NCBI GenBank assembly: GCA_034180455.1
Contig: JAXFOG010000021.1
Span: forward strand, 62,001 to 126,000
Reading direction: 5' to 3'
DNA: 64,000 nt
DNA from: JAAZPT01 sp034180455
GTDB taxonomy: Bacteria; Bacillota; Clostridia; Christensenellales; Aristaeellaceae
The notes under the pieces were generated by a model, which was not told the origin of the DNA, made no database searches, and worked only from the letters and a program-made list of their open reading frames with translations. This document shows positions 1-9,091 of this stretch, piece by piece. Position numbers and translations under genes: made by a program. The stretch's first letter is position 1. Each line of letters begins with the position of its first letter.

Positions 1-175
1 AAAATATTTGTTACTAAAATGAGTATATCATGGAAAAAATTTTTAGTCAATAATAAATGTATGAAAATTTAAACTATTTTACTTTATATTACAATTGCTT
101 TTTATTTGATGCATTATTTTTTGACTTGAGTTTTGTATCAATACATGCTATTTTATATGTATAATTGGAGGAAAT

Positions 176-1015
176 ATGTACGAAGACGTAATTGGAGAAA
201 TAAAATTTGCATATAACACCTTCACCAATGTGGAAAAAAAGGTAGCAGACTATGTGCTTGCAAATCCTCAGAAGGTAATATATATGAGCATAAGCGAGCT
301 GGCAAACGAATGCGAAGTAGGCGATACCAGCGTATTCAGGTTCTGCAGACATATAAATAAAAAGGGCTACATGGATTTCAAAATGGCTCTGGCTCAAGTA
401 TTAAGCACTAAAGAAAATCCCGAGCTGGAAGGAGAGCGCGGCACTCTATACAACTTGGCTCAAATGTCAATAAATCATGTAACAGACTCTCTAAAGGAAA
501 CGCTTAACATGACAGGTCCCAAAGTAATTGAAGACGTAGCGCTTGCTATGCACAAGGCGCAAAGAGTGTTTTTCTTTGGCGCAGGCTCGTCAATGGCTAG
601 CGCATACGAAGGTTACAGCAGATTTATGCGTGTAAGCCCTAAGATGAGTTTTGATTTTGACAGTCACATGCAGTGCATGCATGCAAGCCTTTTGCATAAG
701 AATGATGTAGTAATAGCCTTCTCTTATCTGGGTGCAACAAAGGACACAATAAGCTGTGCTAAAATTGCAAAAAAAGCGGGAGCAACAGTTGTGGCGATAA
801 CTCATTTTTCAAGCTCTGAGCTTACAAATCTATGCGACTATGTGCTACTCTGCGGGGCAAATGAAAATCCCTCCAGAGGCGGAAGTTTTAGTGCTAAAAT
901 AACTCAACTCTTTTTACTGGATCTGCTATACAATGAATATGTACGAGTATCCTCTCCCGAAAGCGAAGTCAACAGAAAAAAGAGCATGAGTGCCATAAGC
1001 GATAAGTTGTTGTGA
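176..1015 (+). CDS. RpiR-family transcriptional regulator (HTH + SIS)
   Basis: 279 residues. Residues 1-80 form the RpiR-type helix-turn-helix (a stretch with NVEKKVADYVL, then ISELANECEVGDTSVFRFCR). Residues about 110-255 form a sugar-isomerase (SIS) domain with the FFGAGSSMAS phosphosugar-binding loop. Proteins of this family sense phosphorylated sugars and control nearby sugar or amino-sugar genes. The start is set by GGAGG 5 bases before the ATG. The gene stands alone: the next gene is convergent, and its likely targets lie to the left, outside the window. The family call is firm; the ligand cannot be inferred. Confidence 0.93.
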   Translation: MYEDVIGEIKFAYNTFTNVEKKVADYVLANPQKVIYMSISELANECEVGDTSVFRFCRHINKKGYMDFKMALAQVLSTKENPELEGERGTLYNLAQMSINHVTDSLKETLNMTGPKVIEDVALAMHKAQRVFFFGAGSSMASAYEGYSRFMRVSPKMSFDFDSHMQCMHASLLHKNDVVIAFSYLGATKDTISCAKIAKKAGATVVAITHFSSSELTNLCDYVLLCGANENPSRGGSFSAKITQLFLLDLLYNEYVRVSSPESEVNRKKSMSAISDKLL

Positions 1016-1032
1016 TTTATGCAATTTATTAT

Positions 1033-1055
1033 AAAAAAGGCCTAAGGTCTTTTTT
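1033..1055 (+). terminator. weak hairpin after the RpiR-type gene
   Basis: A-rich arm, AGGCC/GGTCT stem with one wobble, then a run of T, placed 18 bases after the stop codon. The stem is short, so it is a weak intrinsic terminator at best. Confidence 0.45.
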
Positions 1056-1125
1056 ATATTGGAGAAGCGCAAATTTATAATTTAATAATATTTTTATTGT
1101 ATTTTCATAGTAGGCTAATATGAAT

Positions 1126-1151
1126 AAAAGACGGAAAACTTCCCGTCTTTT
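1126..1151. terminator. bidirectional terminator between convergent genes
   Basis: Perfect 9-bp inverted repeat AAAAGACGG / CCGTCTTTT with an 8-base loop. It lies between the stops of the plus-strand regulator and the minus-strand secreted protein and carries A and T tails that suit termination from both sides. Confidence 0.8.
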
Positions 1152-1180
1152 ATGTTTTGATTTGTATATTTTAATATTAT

Positions 1181-2038
1181 TTATTTTTCTAATGTGCATT
1201 TGCCACTTTTTATATCTATTGAATAGATATTATTAGTTTTGGCGTCTTTTATTTTTATGGCTTGCATATCTCCATTACTATATGCATGGAATAAATAGTT
1301 TGGAACACCGCTATCAGGATAATCGATTACCATTTCATCGTCTGCAAAGCTAAAAGGAATTGGTAAGCTTTTAGAGCCTGTATAGTATACAAATGCACTG
1401 GTAACCTTCTCGCTTTGAGAAACGTACAAACGCTTGATATATGAAAGCTCTTCAGCAAGACCATCTAAAGGCACTTCATATTTTTCAGCTTTATTCTGTA
1501 CAGTAGCTATAAGATGAAATACAGACATTTCTTCTTCGGTAAGCTTTCCTGGTTTTTCCATGATACCATAGTAGATGTTGCACACTACTTCTTCATATGA
1601 CTTATCAGGCTCAAAGTTCACTACAAAGGTACGCACATATGCATTGCCATTATACTCTCCGCCGCCATTTATAAGACTTCCTATCTCGTTTCCGTCTAGG
1701 TCGGTCACAGAAATATCGCAATATACACCCAATAGATTTTCTGCTGATTCTTTTCCATCGTATGTAAAGCTATCATGGTCACCGAGAGTATCCTCTACCA
1801 CGGTAAATTTTTCATCATTAGGGCGCATAGTAACGCTCAGCATAAGGTAAGAACCATCAAAATAAAGATCGTGGGCAATAAAGCTTATTCCTTTTGTTTC
1901 AACACCATCTTTGCTCATTTCTGATGCTATATGTTGTGGTTCCACATATTTATTGCTTTCAGCATTTACAGGATTTAAAGTAGCTATAAGCAATAAAGAC
2001 AAAATCATAATAGATATAATAAATTTACTTTTTTTCAT
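1181..2038 (-). CDS. secreted protein of unknown function
   Basis: 285 residues. An N-terminal signal peptide (MKKSK, a hydrophobic run from about 7 to 22, A-x-A-like end at PVNAES) points to export with no lipobox. The mature part is acidic and rich in beta-type sequence, with no further membrane helix and no catalytic motif that I recognise. AAGGAG precedes the ATG. A possible -10 box (TATAAT on the minus strand, 2073-2078) lies about 35 bases upstream. It is monocistronic and ends in a strong bidirectional terminator. The coding assignment is firm; the function is unknown. Confidence 0.85.
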   Translation of the reverse strand: MKKSKFIISIMILSLLLIATLNPVNAESNKYVEPQHIASEMSKDGVETKGISFIAHDLYFDGSYLMLSVTMRPNDEKFTVVEDTLGDHDSFTYDGKESAENLLGVYCDISVTDLDGNEIGSLINGGGEYNGNAYVRTFVVNFEPDKSYEEVVCNIYYGIMEKPGKLTEEEMSVFHLIATVQNKAEKYEVPLDGLAEELSYIKRLYVSQSEKVTSAFVYYTGSKSLPIPFSFADDEMVIDYPDSGVPNYLFHAYSNGDMQAIKIKDAKTNNIYSIDIKSGKCTLEK

Positions 2039-2420
2039 ATAATTTGCTCCTTAATTAAATATTTTTTGTTTAATTATAGCTGCTAAATATGCAATAAATC
2101 ATTTGCATCCACTACTACTATTTATTAAACAATAGAAACATATATTAAATTATATTTCTTAATTATATTAATATCATACATTTTTTAAAATGTCAATAGC
2201 ATTTGTATTATATGCTTATATAGCATATTACAGCGATATTTAATATATTATGTTCTTCTATTATGCTTATGTAAGTTTTACCAAGCATGAAAATACATGA
2301 AAAATATTCTTAGGTAATTTAACAAATTCATAATAATTGTTTAATTATAATTTAGGCTTTTTGGGTTGTATATGGATATTTATTGATATATAATAAATGT
2401 AACAAATTAAGGAGTAGCCT
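2039..2420. other. intergenic region with divergent promoters
   Basis: 382 AT-rich bases between divergent genes. The left end holds the leader and a candidate -10 box for the minus-strand secreted protein; the right end holds the phnC promoter and ribosome binding site. The centre (about 2100-2330) shows no open frame, repeat or RNA structure that I recognise. Confidence 0.6.
2366..2394 (+). promoter_or_regulatory. promoter of the phn-like operon
   Basis: TTGTAT (2366-2371), a 17-base spacer and a consensus TATAAT (2389-2394), followed by an AAGGAG site just before the phnC ATG at 2421. No clear Pho box (paired TTAACA-type repeats) was seen, only a single TTAACA around 2320. Confidence 0.65.
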
Positions 2421-3203
2421 ATGATAGAATTTGATGGGGTATCTAAGATCTATGGCAACGGGGTCGTAGGTCTAAATAATGTTAACCTGCAGATACAGCA
2501 GGGAGAGTTTGTTGCAATAATAGGGCTTTCGGGTGCTGGCAAAAGCACGCTTATTAGAACGATAAATCGTATGATAGATCATACTGATGGTACTCTTACA
2601 GTAGATGGCATTGATGTCGCTACTTTAAAAGGTGCATCACTTCGTAAGTTTAGGCGAAAGATAGGTATGATATTCCAGAGCTTTAATCTTGTTATGCGCT
2701 CTAGCGTAATAAAAAACGTTCTTGCATCACAAGTGCCAGACATGAACCCACTGCTAAGCTTTTTTGGTATATTCAGCAAGCAGCAAAAGATTCAGGCGCT
2801 TTGTGCTTTAGACAGCGTAGGTATATTGGACAAGGCATACACTCGTTGCGATGAGCTTTCTGGTGGTCAGCAGCAGAGAGTTGCTCTTGCGCGTACACTA
2901 AATCAAAATCCTAATATCATACTTGCCGATGAGCCAGTAGCAGCGCTTGACCCTGTAACAGCGCATCAGGTTATGGACGACTTTAAGCGTATAAATCAAG
3001 AAAGAAACATCTCTATATTGCTTAATATCCACCATGTAGATCTTGCGCTTGAATATGCCGACAGAGTAATAGGAATAAAGAAGGGTGAAATAGTGTATGA
3101 CGGCCCTGCAAGTGAAGTAAATCAAGCAGTGCTGGATAGCATATATCTAGGCAGCGAAGTTCCTACTGCAAGCAATGTCAAGGAGAACGACAATGCAAAA
3201 TAA
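2421..3203 (+). CDS. phnC: phosphonate/organophosphate ABC transporter ATP-binding protein
   Basis: 260 residues, typical of PhnC. Walker A GLSGAGKST (about 35-43), Q-loop MIFQSFNL, signature LSGGQQQR, Walker B ILADEPVAALDP and a switch His (NIHHVD) are all present, so the ATPase should be active. It would power import through the two PhnE-like permeases that follow. The stop overlaps the next gene by 11 bases, indicating translational coupling. PhnC-family transporters carry phosphonates, phosphite or organophosphates; the adjacent phosphatase gene argues for a phosphate ester. Confidence 0.93.
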   Translation: MIEFDGVSKIYGNGVVGLNNVNLQIQQGEFVAIIGLSGAGKSTLIRTINRMIDHTDGTLTVDGIDVATLKGASLRKFRRKIGMIFQSFNLVMRSSVIKNVLASQVPDMNPLLSFFGIFSKQQKIQALCALDSVGILDKAYTRCDELSGGQQQRVALARTLNQNPNIILADEPVAALDPVTAHQVMDDFKRINQERNISILLNIHHVDLALEYADRVIGIKKGEIVYDGPASEVNQAVLDSIYLGSEVPTASNVKENDNAK

Positions 3204-4047
3204 TTCTTCTGTGGTTCAGGAAAAACTCGGCTTATATGATCGCATATTCAAGCCCAAGCTGATCACCTTGCCAAACGGTCACAGCGTTGTGAAGCGCGCA
3301 AGTCGCACGCCGTTTTATACAGTTATTATAATATTGCTAATATATTTTTCTGCCAAAGCTACTGGTTTCAATTTTTCAAAGATAGCAAGCAGAATTGATC
3401 AATTTACTAAGATACTAAGTCAAATATTTCATCCTGACTTTTCATATTTTGAAAATGTAAAAAAGCCACTTATAGATACTATACAGATGTCTGTACTAGG
3501 CTCACTTTTTGGCTCGCTCATATCTTTGCCTTATGCTATATTTGCAAGCACAAATATAAATCGCAATAAAGTTATAGTTGGTATATTAAGATTTGTTCTT
3601 AATATAGTAAGAACTCTACCAACTCTTATTATAGCAAGCATGTGTGCGCTTGTTTATGGGCTTGGCACTTTTGCAGGAACTGTTGCTATAAGCATATTTA
3701 CGTTCGGAGTTGTGTGCCGTATGCTATATGAAAGTATAGAAACAATAGACATGGGTGCTTTTGAAGCTATGATAAGCATGGGTTCAACAAGGCTACAAGC
3801 ATTTTGGTCGGCATGTATGCCACAGATATTGCCTACATACATATCACACTGCATATATAGTTTTGAAATAAACATAAGAGCAGCCTCCATATTGGGTTAT
3901 GTAGGCGCAGGTGGACTTGGAATAATTATTTCTGAGCGCATAGGCTGGAGAGATTATAACGGTCTTGGAATGGTGCTACTGGCTCTGTTTGTAGTAGTAT
4001 TCATTATAGAGAACCTTGGTCAGTACCTGCGTAGGAAGCTAAGTTAG
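3193..4047 (+). CDS. phnE: PhnE-like ABC permease (first copy)
   Basis: 284 residues from the ATG at 3193, chosen over an in-frame ATG at 3175 because AGGAG lies 7 bases before it. It is a BPD_transp_1-type permease with about six membrane segments and the EAA-like cytoplasmic loop around residues 190-215 (ESIETIDMGAFEAMISMG). It pairs with the second permease as a heterodimeric channel. The start overlaps phnC, and 8 bases separate it from the next permease. Confidence 0.9.
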   Translation: MQNNSSVVQEKLGLYDRIFKPKLITLPNGHSVVKRASRTPFYTVIIILLIYFSAKATGFNFSKIASRIDQFTKILSQIFHPDFSYFENVKKPLIDTIQMSVLGSLFGSLISLPYAIFASTNINRNKVIVGILRFVLNIVRTLPTLIIASMCALVYGLGTFAGTVAISIFTFGVVCRMLYESIETIDMGAFEAMISMGSTRLQAFWSACMPQILPTYISHCIYSFEINIRAASILGYVGAGGLGIIISERIGWRDYNGLGMVLLALFVVVFIIENLGQYLRRKLS

Positions 4048-4055
4048 GAGGGCAT

Positions 4056-4889
4056 ATGCAAAAATTAGAAGATAGAACTCTTGCTATTCAGGAGACTTAT
4101 AATGCGCGTCCTCGCAACTGGTGGATATATACACTCACTTTGATGATCGTAGCAATAATAGTAGGCTGGTCTGCAAACGGAATAGACTTCAATGGAGTAA
4201 GTGAAAAAGGAAGTCAGGTAGCAAAAGGTATATTCATAGGTCTTGTAACTCCTGATACCAGCATACTGTTTTCTTTAGACAATACTGCTGTGCCATTTCT
4301 TATACTAGAAACAATGGCTATTGGCTTTTTGGGCACAATAATAGGCGCTATACTAGCCATACCTTTTAGTTTTCTTGCAAGTGAAAACGTAGTGCCAAAG
4401 CCGGTTGCTTTTGTTGTAAGAGGCATAGTGCTTTTGATACGTACAGTACCATCATTGGTATGGGCATTGGTGTGGATAAGAGTTACCGGGCCTGGAGCAA
4501 TGTGTGGCGTGCTTACTCAGGGTATATGCTCTATTGGAATGATGTGCAAGATGTTTGTAAATGCAATTGAAGACATAGACACAAGAATACTTGAAAGTCT
4601 TGATGCTGCAGGTTGCACAACGTTCCAGAAGATTCGCCATGGCATACTTCCACAGCTTACTGCCAACTTCATTTCTACAATAATATACAGATTTGACCTT
4701 AATATTAAAGATGCAACTACACTTGGTATAGTAGGTGCTGGTGGTATAGGTGCTCCATTGCTTCAGTGCATAAAGACAAGTCGTTGGAGTATGGTAGGCT
4801 CCTACATGATAGGCCTTATCATCATGATGCTGATAATAGAATATTTCTCAACAAAGATAAGAAGCAAGCTCACCGGAGGGCAGAAATAA
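4056..4889 (+). CDS. phnE: PhnE-like ABC permease (second copy)
   Basis: 277 residues with about six membrane segments and an EAA-like loop (NAIEDIDTRILESLDAAG) that aligns with the same loop of the first permease, so the two are paralogues. Two permeases with one ATPase is a common PhnCDEE layout. AGGAGG precedes the start. The stop TAA shares its last base with the ATG of the phosphatase gene (TAATG), which indicates tight coupling. Confidence 0.9.
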   Translation: MQKLEDRTLAIQETYNARPRNWWIYTLTLMIVAIIVGWSANGIDFNGVSEKGSQVAKGIFIGLVTPDTSILFSLDNTAVPFLILETMAIGFLGTIIGAILAIPFSFLASENVVPKPVAFVVRGIVLLIRTVPSLVWALVWIRVTGPGAMCGVLTQGICSIGMMCKMFVNAIEDIDTRILESLDAAGCTTFQKIRHGILPQLTANFISTIIYRFDLNIKDATTLGIVGAGGIGAPLLQCIKTSRWSMVGSYMIGLIIMMLIIEYFSTKIRSKLTGGQK

Positions 4890-6391
4890 TGCGTATATGC
4901 TATACTTGCGATACTCATGGATATATTTTCCCAACTAATTTTTATAAAAAAAGCTCCAATATTGATATGGGGCTTTTAAAATTGGCAAGAAAATTTAATA
5001 AGGACAAAGATACACTTGTGATTGATGGTGGCGATACTCTGCAAGGCTCACCACTCACTCACTATATGAGCAAAAGTAGTGCTAAGCCTATTGCAGAGTT
5101 TATGAACTTATGTGGCTATGATTATGTTGCAGCTGGGAATCACGACTTCAATTATGGCATTGATTATTTGTCAGAATATATAAATAATCTTAAAGCAACC
5201 TGCCTATGTGCAAACATAAAAGACCATGATAATAATCTATCGTTTAAGCCATACGTGATACACACTATGCCTAATGGACTCAAAATAGGTATACTTGGGC
5301 TCTGTACTCATCATGTGAAATTCTGGGAAAAGCCAGATACCGTTAAAAAGCTTAGTATTTCTAATCCTATTGAGTCAATAGATAAATATCTGCCTATTTT
5401 AAAAAGAGAAAGCGACATCACAATATGCCTTTATCATGGTGGTATAGAGATTGATACCACAACCATGAAGCCCCTTGATAATGGAAGTGATGAAAATCAA
5501 GGCTATCTAATAGCAACAAAATACGACTTTGATTTGGTGCTAAGTGCTCATCAGCATATAGATTTTGAAGGAAGGCTTGGCAATAGCTATGTTGTGCAAA
5601 ATAGAGAGAATGCTCAAAGCTTTGTGGAAATAAATATAAATATTGATGGAAGTAAAAAAGTTATAAGCTCAGAACGTAAGTATCCTGATATGCCTTTTAT
5701 AAAAGATTTGGCAGAGCCACTAAATAAAATATATAACGATGTTGAAAACTGGCTTGATAGCCCTCTTGGAGAGCTAAGCACAGAGCTTAAAGCAGGCGAT
5801 CCTTTGCAAAATGCTATAAACGGCAGCCTTATTGCCAACTTTATAAATCAGATACAACTCGAATTTAGTAAAGCAGACATAAGCGCTTGCTCGCTTGCCA
5901 ACGAAGTAATGGGGTTCAATAAGGTAGTAAGCGTAAGAGATGTGCTAAATACCTATAAGTTTAGCAACACGCTGTGTGTATTAAGTATAAGTGGTAAAAT
6001 ACTAAAAGAGTATATGGAACAGACAGCCAGCTATTTTTGCCTTAAAAACGGAGAAATAAGTGTAAGTGAAGGCTTTGTGAAGCCGAAGCTTGCACACTAC
6101 AATTATGATTACTTCTACAATATGGACTATGGGTTTGATATTACAAAGCCAGTTGGCGAAAGAGTTGTAAAGCTACAATATCAAAATAAGGACATACTCC
6201 CTGATGATACTCTAAGCATAGTTGTAAATAGTTATAGAGCAAGTGGAACTGGTGGGTATGATATGCTGAAAAATCTTCCTCACATAAAAGAGATACAAGA
6301 AGAAGTTTCTGGCTTGATAATACAAGCTCTGGAAGAGAGCAAATATTTTGAAGTGGATACACATATCCCTTTTAAAGTAAAAAGCAGATAA
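4889..6391 (+). CDS. cytosolic 5'-nucleotidase / cyclic phosphodiesterase family phosphatase
   Basis: 500 residues from the ATG at 4889 (GGAGGG upstream, start overlapping the permease stop). N-terminal calcineurin-like metallophosphatase domain with the metal ligands CDTHG (8-10), DGGDTLQGS, AGNHDFNYG, YHGG and SAHQHID. The C-terminal 5'-nucleotidase substrate domain covers about 300-490, with NSYRASGTGGYDM near the end. Relatives of the UshA type are exported, but this protein has no signal peptide, so it should act inside the cell on a phosphate ester brought in by the PhnCEE transporter. The position between permease and binding-protein genes supports this. The substrate (nucleotide, cyclic nucleotide or other ester) is open. 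Confidence 0.87.
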   Translation: MRICYTCDTHGYIFPTNFYKKSSNIDMGLLKLARKFNKDKDTLVIDGGDTLQGSPLTHYMSKSSAKPIAEFMNLCGYDYVAAGNHDFNYGIDYLSEYINNLKATCLCANIKDHDNNLSFKPYVIHTMPNGLKIGILGLCTHHVKFWEKPDTVKKLSISNPIESIDKYLPILKRESDITICLYHGGIEIDTTTMKPLDNGSDENQGYLIATKYDFDLVLSAHQHIDFEGRLGNSYVVQNRENAQSFVEININIDGSKKVISSERKYPDMPFIKDLAEPLNKIYNDVENWLDSPLGELSTELKAGDPLQNAINGSLIANFINQIQLEFSKADISACSLANEVMGFNKVVSVRDVLNTYKFSNTLCVLSISGKILKEYMEQTASYFCLKNGEISVSEGFVKPKLAHYNYDYFYNMDYGFDITKPVGERVVKLQYQNKDILPDDTLSIVVNSYRASGTGGYDMLKNLPHIKEIQEEVSGLIIQALEESKYFEVDTHIPFKVKSR

Positions 6392-6510
6392 AAACTTTAC
6401 AATTTTTTAAAGGATTTACTATATTCAAACATTAAAAAGTGCTATTCTACTTAATAAAAATTTTATAAAAGCTTTACGTAAGTTTATTTTTTATAATGGA
6501 TTTAATATGA

Positions 6511-6516
6511 TATAAT
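6511..6516 (+). promoter_or_regulatory. -10 box before phnD
   Basis: Consensus TATAAT in the 154-base gap before phnD, followed by TAGGAGGAAAG and the ATG at 6546. The -35 is poor (TTTTTA). It suggests that the binding protein has an extra promoter of its own. Confidence 0.45.
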
Positions 6517-6545
6517 ATAGTTAAAATAAAACTAGGAGGAAAGCT

Positions 6546-7610
6546 ATGAAAAAATTACTTTCACTTGCATTGGTTCTTGCACTTATCCTTACAGTAGCTG
6601 GTGCTTTAGCTGAAGGAAAAGAGCTCAAGAAAATTGATAGGACATTGGAATTCCAGTTTGTTCCTAGCAAAGACGCAGACGTAATTATCCAAGGCACAAA
6701 GAACCTACCAGAGCTTATTACAAATGCTCTTAAGGAAGAGGGTTATGATGTACCAAACATCAACATTACTGTTGGTGTAGACTATTCCGCAGTAGGCGAG
6801 GCAATGGCTGCAGGCACAGTTGATGTTGGCTGGCTACCTGGTGGCACGTATGCTATTTATTCCGAATCTGGCGATGTAGATGTACTTCTTACAGCTACAA
6901 GAAACGGTCTAAGCAACGATAGTGAAGATCCAAAAGATTGGAACGGCGAAGCAAACAAGACATTGAAGAATGGACCACAGGTTACATTCTATCGCAGCTT
7001 GATCTACGCTACACCAAGTGCATACGGCAAAGAGCTGGCTGCAAAGGTAAATGCTGGCGAAAAGCTTACATGGGAAGATCTTAACAAAGCAAGCTGGGCT
7101 ATAATGAATAACTCTTCATCCGCTGGTTACATTTACCCAACACTTTGGCTGTACACCAACTATGGCAAAAAGCTTACCGACCTTGACAAGGCTGTAACAA
7201 TGGGTGGAGGCTATGGCGAAGCATTTGCACAGGCTGCTGCAGAGAGCATCGATGTAATCGTTTGCTATGCAGATGGTAGAAATGACTATGAAAAAGCATG
7301 GAACATTCCTACTGGTCAAAAAGACGAAACCGGCAAAGGTGGCATGGGTCGCGAAGCTAGTATCTGGGACGAAATGAACGTTATAGGCGTTACCCCTGGA
7401 ATTTACAACGATACAGTTGCTATTACAAAGGCAAACGCAGATGTTTACAATCCTGAATTCTGCGCAGCTCTACAGAACGCTCTTATAAAGATCATCAACA
7501 CAAAAGAGGGCCAGGAAATATTCAGCGTATACAGCCATACTGGTTATGCAAAGGCTGTAGACAGCGATTATGATGGCGCAAGAAAAGCTCTTGATGCTGC
7601 AAAACAGTGA
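6546..7610 (+). CDS. phnD: PhnD-like phosphonate/organophosphate-binding protein
   Basis: 354 residues. The signal peptide (1-22, MKKLLSLALVLALILTVAGALAEG) carries no lipobox cysteine, so anchoring is not obvious. The mature part matches the PhnD/periplasmic phosphonate-binding family: QFVPSKDADVI, YSAVGEAMAAGTVDVGWLPGG, SSSAGYIYPT and the C-terminal hinge region. It delivers substrate to the PhnEE channel. It is the last gene of the cluster and ends in a strong terminator. The gap and the -10 box before it allow separate high expression. Confidence 0.9.
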   Translation: MKKLLSLALVLALILTVAGALAEGKELKKIDRTLEFQFVPSKDADVIIQGTKNLPELITNALKEEGYDVPNINITVGVDYSAVGEAMAAGTVDVGWLPGGTYAIYSESGDVDVLLTATRNGLSNDSEDPKDWNGEANKTLKNGPQVTFYRSLIYATPSAYGKELAAKVNAGEKLTWEDLNKASWAIMNNSSSAGYIYPTLWLYTNYGKKLTDLDKAVTMGGGYGEAFAQAAAESIDVIVCYADGRNDYEKAWNIPTGQKDETGKGGMGREASIWDEMNVIGVTPGIYNDTVAITKANADVYNPEFCAALQNALIKIINTKEGQEIFSVYSHTGYAKAVDSDYDGARKALDAAKQ

Positions 7611-7620
7611 TTTTATTACT

Positions 7621-7653
7621 CCACAGGTTTAAACCCTGTGGGGTTTATTTTTT
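7621..7653 (+). terminator. terminator of the phn-like operon
   Basis: Perfect arms CCACAGG / CCTGTGG around a 7-base loop, then GGTTTATTTTTTT. It lies 10 bases after the phnD stop. Confidence 0.85.
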
Positions 7654-7790
7654 TACCAATTTTTGAGTTTTGCTTTTTCAAAAAGATTCTATAATTTAAT
7701 CCTATCTCAAATGTATATTTTTGTATGCTAAAGAATACGCCTATCAACAAAAAAAGGAATATTATAAAAGAAAAAAGGAGAAATCTGTAT

Positions 7791-8951
7791 ATGAAAAAAC
7801 TAATTGCAATGCTACTAATATTTGCATTGTCTTTAATTGCCACTGTGCAAGCAGAACCCAATATTTCTTTTAAAAATCCTGCTTATACATTAAATATAGG
7901 TGCCAAGCTAAAGCTCGATATAAATATTGATGGGATAAATAAAAAAGATCTAAATATAGAATACTCTTCATCAGATGAAAATATTGTTGCCATAAATAAG
8001 GGTCAAGCAGTTGGTGTAGCTGAAGGTAAGGCGAATATAGTTTGCTCTGCAACGGATAAGGAAAACAATACCTATACAGCTAAATGCACTATAAGCGTAA
8101 TTGTTCCAATAAAAAAGATAAGTACTGAAGAAAGTAGCATTACTCTTGCAGCAGAACCTTTTGGCACCGAAAGTGAAAAAGAGCAATTTAAGCCATACTT
8201 TGAATACGCACCAAAAATAAAAATTGAGCCTGAGGATGCCTCTATAAAGAATCTACAATGGGAAAGCCAGGATCCTCTTGTAGCCCATGTATCTGACGAT
8301 GGAACTATCAGAGGTTCAGGCTTCGGGAAAACAGTTGTTACCGGTACAGCAAAAGATGGCAGCAAAAAAGCAGTAAAGATAAATGTAAACGTGCCTATAG
8401 TTTACACTAGCGGAGATGAGATTGTTGTTGATACTCCTAATGGAAAACAGCTTACATATTCCTTTACATCTGTTAATGGATTTAATATGTATTCAGTAGG
8501 CACAAAGGGAGATTGCTTTGACTACAATGTTTTGTCAGACTCTGATGGTTTTTCTGATGATTTTAGTGTAGTAAATATAGTGCCTAAGAAAGTTGGCAAT
8601 GGTTCTATGATATTTGTTCGCAATGGCAGAGTGGCAAAAAAAGTAAATATTAAAGTACTTGCCTCTGCTATTGAGGAGGAGCAAGAAGCTGGAATTCGCA
8701 AAGAATTCAAGAAGTCTATGGATGACTATAAAGCTTTTATGGATAAATATGTTGAATTTATGAACAAGTATAGCGAAAGTGATTCCACTATATCAATGCT
8801 AAGTGATTATGCCTCCATTATGCAAGATTATGAAAAAATGCAGAAAGGCTTTGACAGTTGGGACGAATCCGAATTAAGTAAAGAGGAATTGGAATACTAC
8901 CTAGACACTCAAAATTATGTGAGCAAGAAACTTCTGGAAGCGACAAAATAA
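7791..8951 (+). CDS. secreted Ig-like (Big_2) domain protein
   Basis: 386 residues from the ATG at 7791 (AAAAGGAG upstream; an in-frame ATG at 7725 lacks a site). Signal peptide 1-20 ending in VQAE. Two bacterial Ig-like Big_2 repeats cover about 22-110 and 115-205 (EYSSSDENIVAINKG and WESQDPLVAHVSDDG are the hallmark strands). The C-terminal 95 residues are a charged helical segment (KSMDDYKAFMDKYVEFMNKY) like the DUF6591 regions of clostridial surface proteins. No anchor or membrane helix is visible after the signal. It is likely an extracellular or wall-associated protein, possibly for adhesion. Confidence 0.82.
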   Translation: MKKLIAMLLIFALSLIATVQAEPNISFKNPAYTLNIGAKLKLDINIDGINKKDLNIEYSSSDENIVAINKGQAVGVAEGKANIVCSATDKENNTYTAKCTISVIVPIKKISTEESSITLAAEPFGTESEKEQFKPYFEYAPKIKIEPEDASIKNLQWESQDPLVAHVSDDGTIRGSGFGKTVVTGTAKDGSKKAVKINVNVPIVYTSGDEIVVDTPNGKQLTYSFTSVNGFNMYSVGTKGDCFDYNVLSDSDGFSDDFSVVNIVPKKVGNGSMIFVRNGRVAKKVNIKVLASAIEEEQEAGIRKEFKKSMDDYKAFMDKYVEFMNKYSESDSTISMLSDYASIMQDYEKMQKGFDSWDESELSKEELEYYLDTQNYVSKKLLEATK

Positions 8952-8954
8952 ATT

Positions 8955-8984
8955 AAAAATAGCCCCTAAGTGGGCTATTTTTTT
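8955..8984 (+). terminator. terminator after the Big_2 protein gene
   Basis: AAAATAGCCC / GGGCTATTTT stem with a 6-base loop and a seven-T run, directly after the stop. Confidence 0.88.
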
Positions 8985-9062
8985 ACGAAAAATTTATAAT
9001 AAAATGCTACAATAAATCTACACTAGTAAACAAAATATCTACATAATTTCTCCACAATTATT

Positions 9063-9071
9063 TGGTAGAAT
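9063..9071 (+). promoter_or_regulatory. possible extended -10 promoter of the response-regulator operon
   Basis: TGGTAGAAT fits an extended -10 (TGn plus a near-consensus hexamer). It sits 20 bases before the response-regulator ATG, so the leader would be very short. No good -35. Confidence 0.35.
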
Positions 9072-9091
9072 ATAGACGATTAGGAGGGGCT

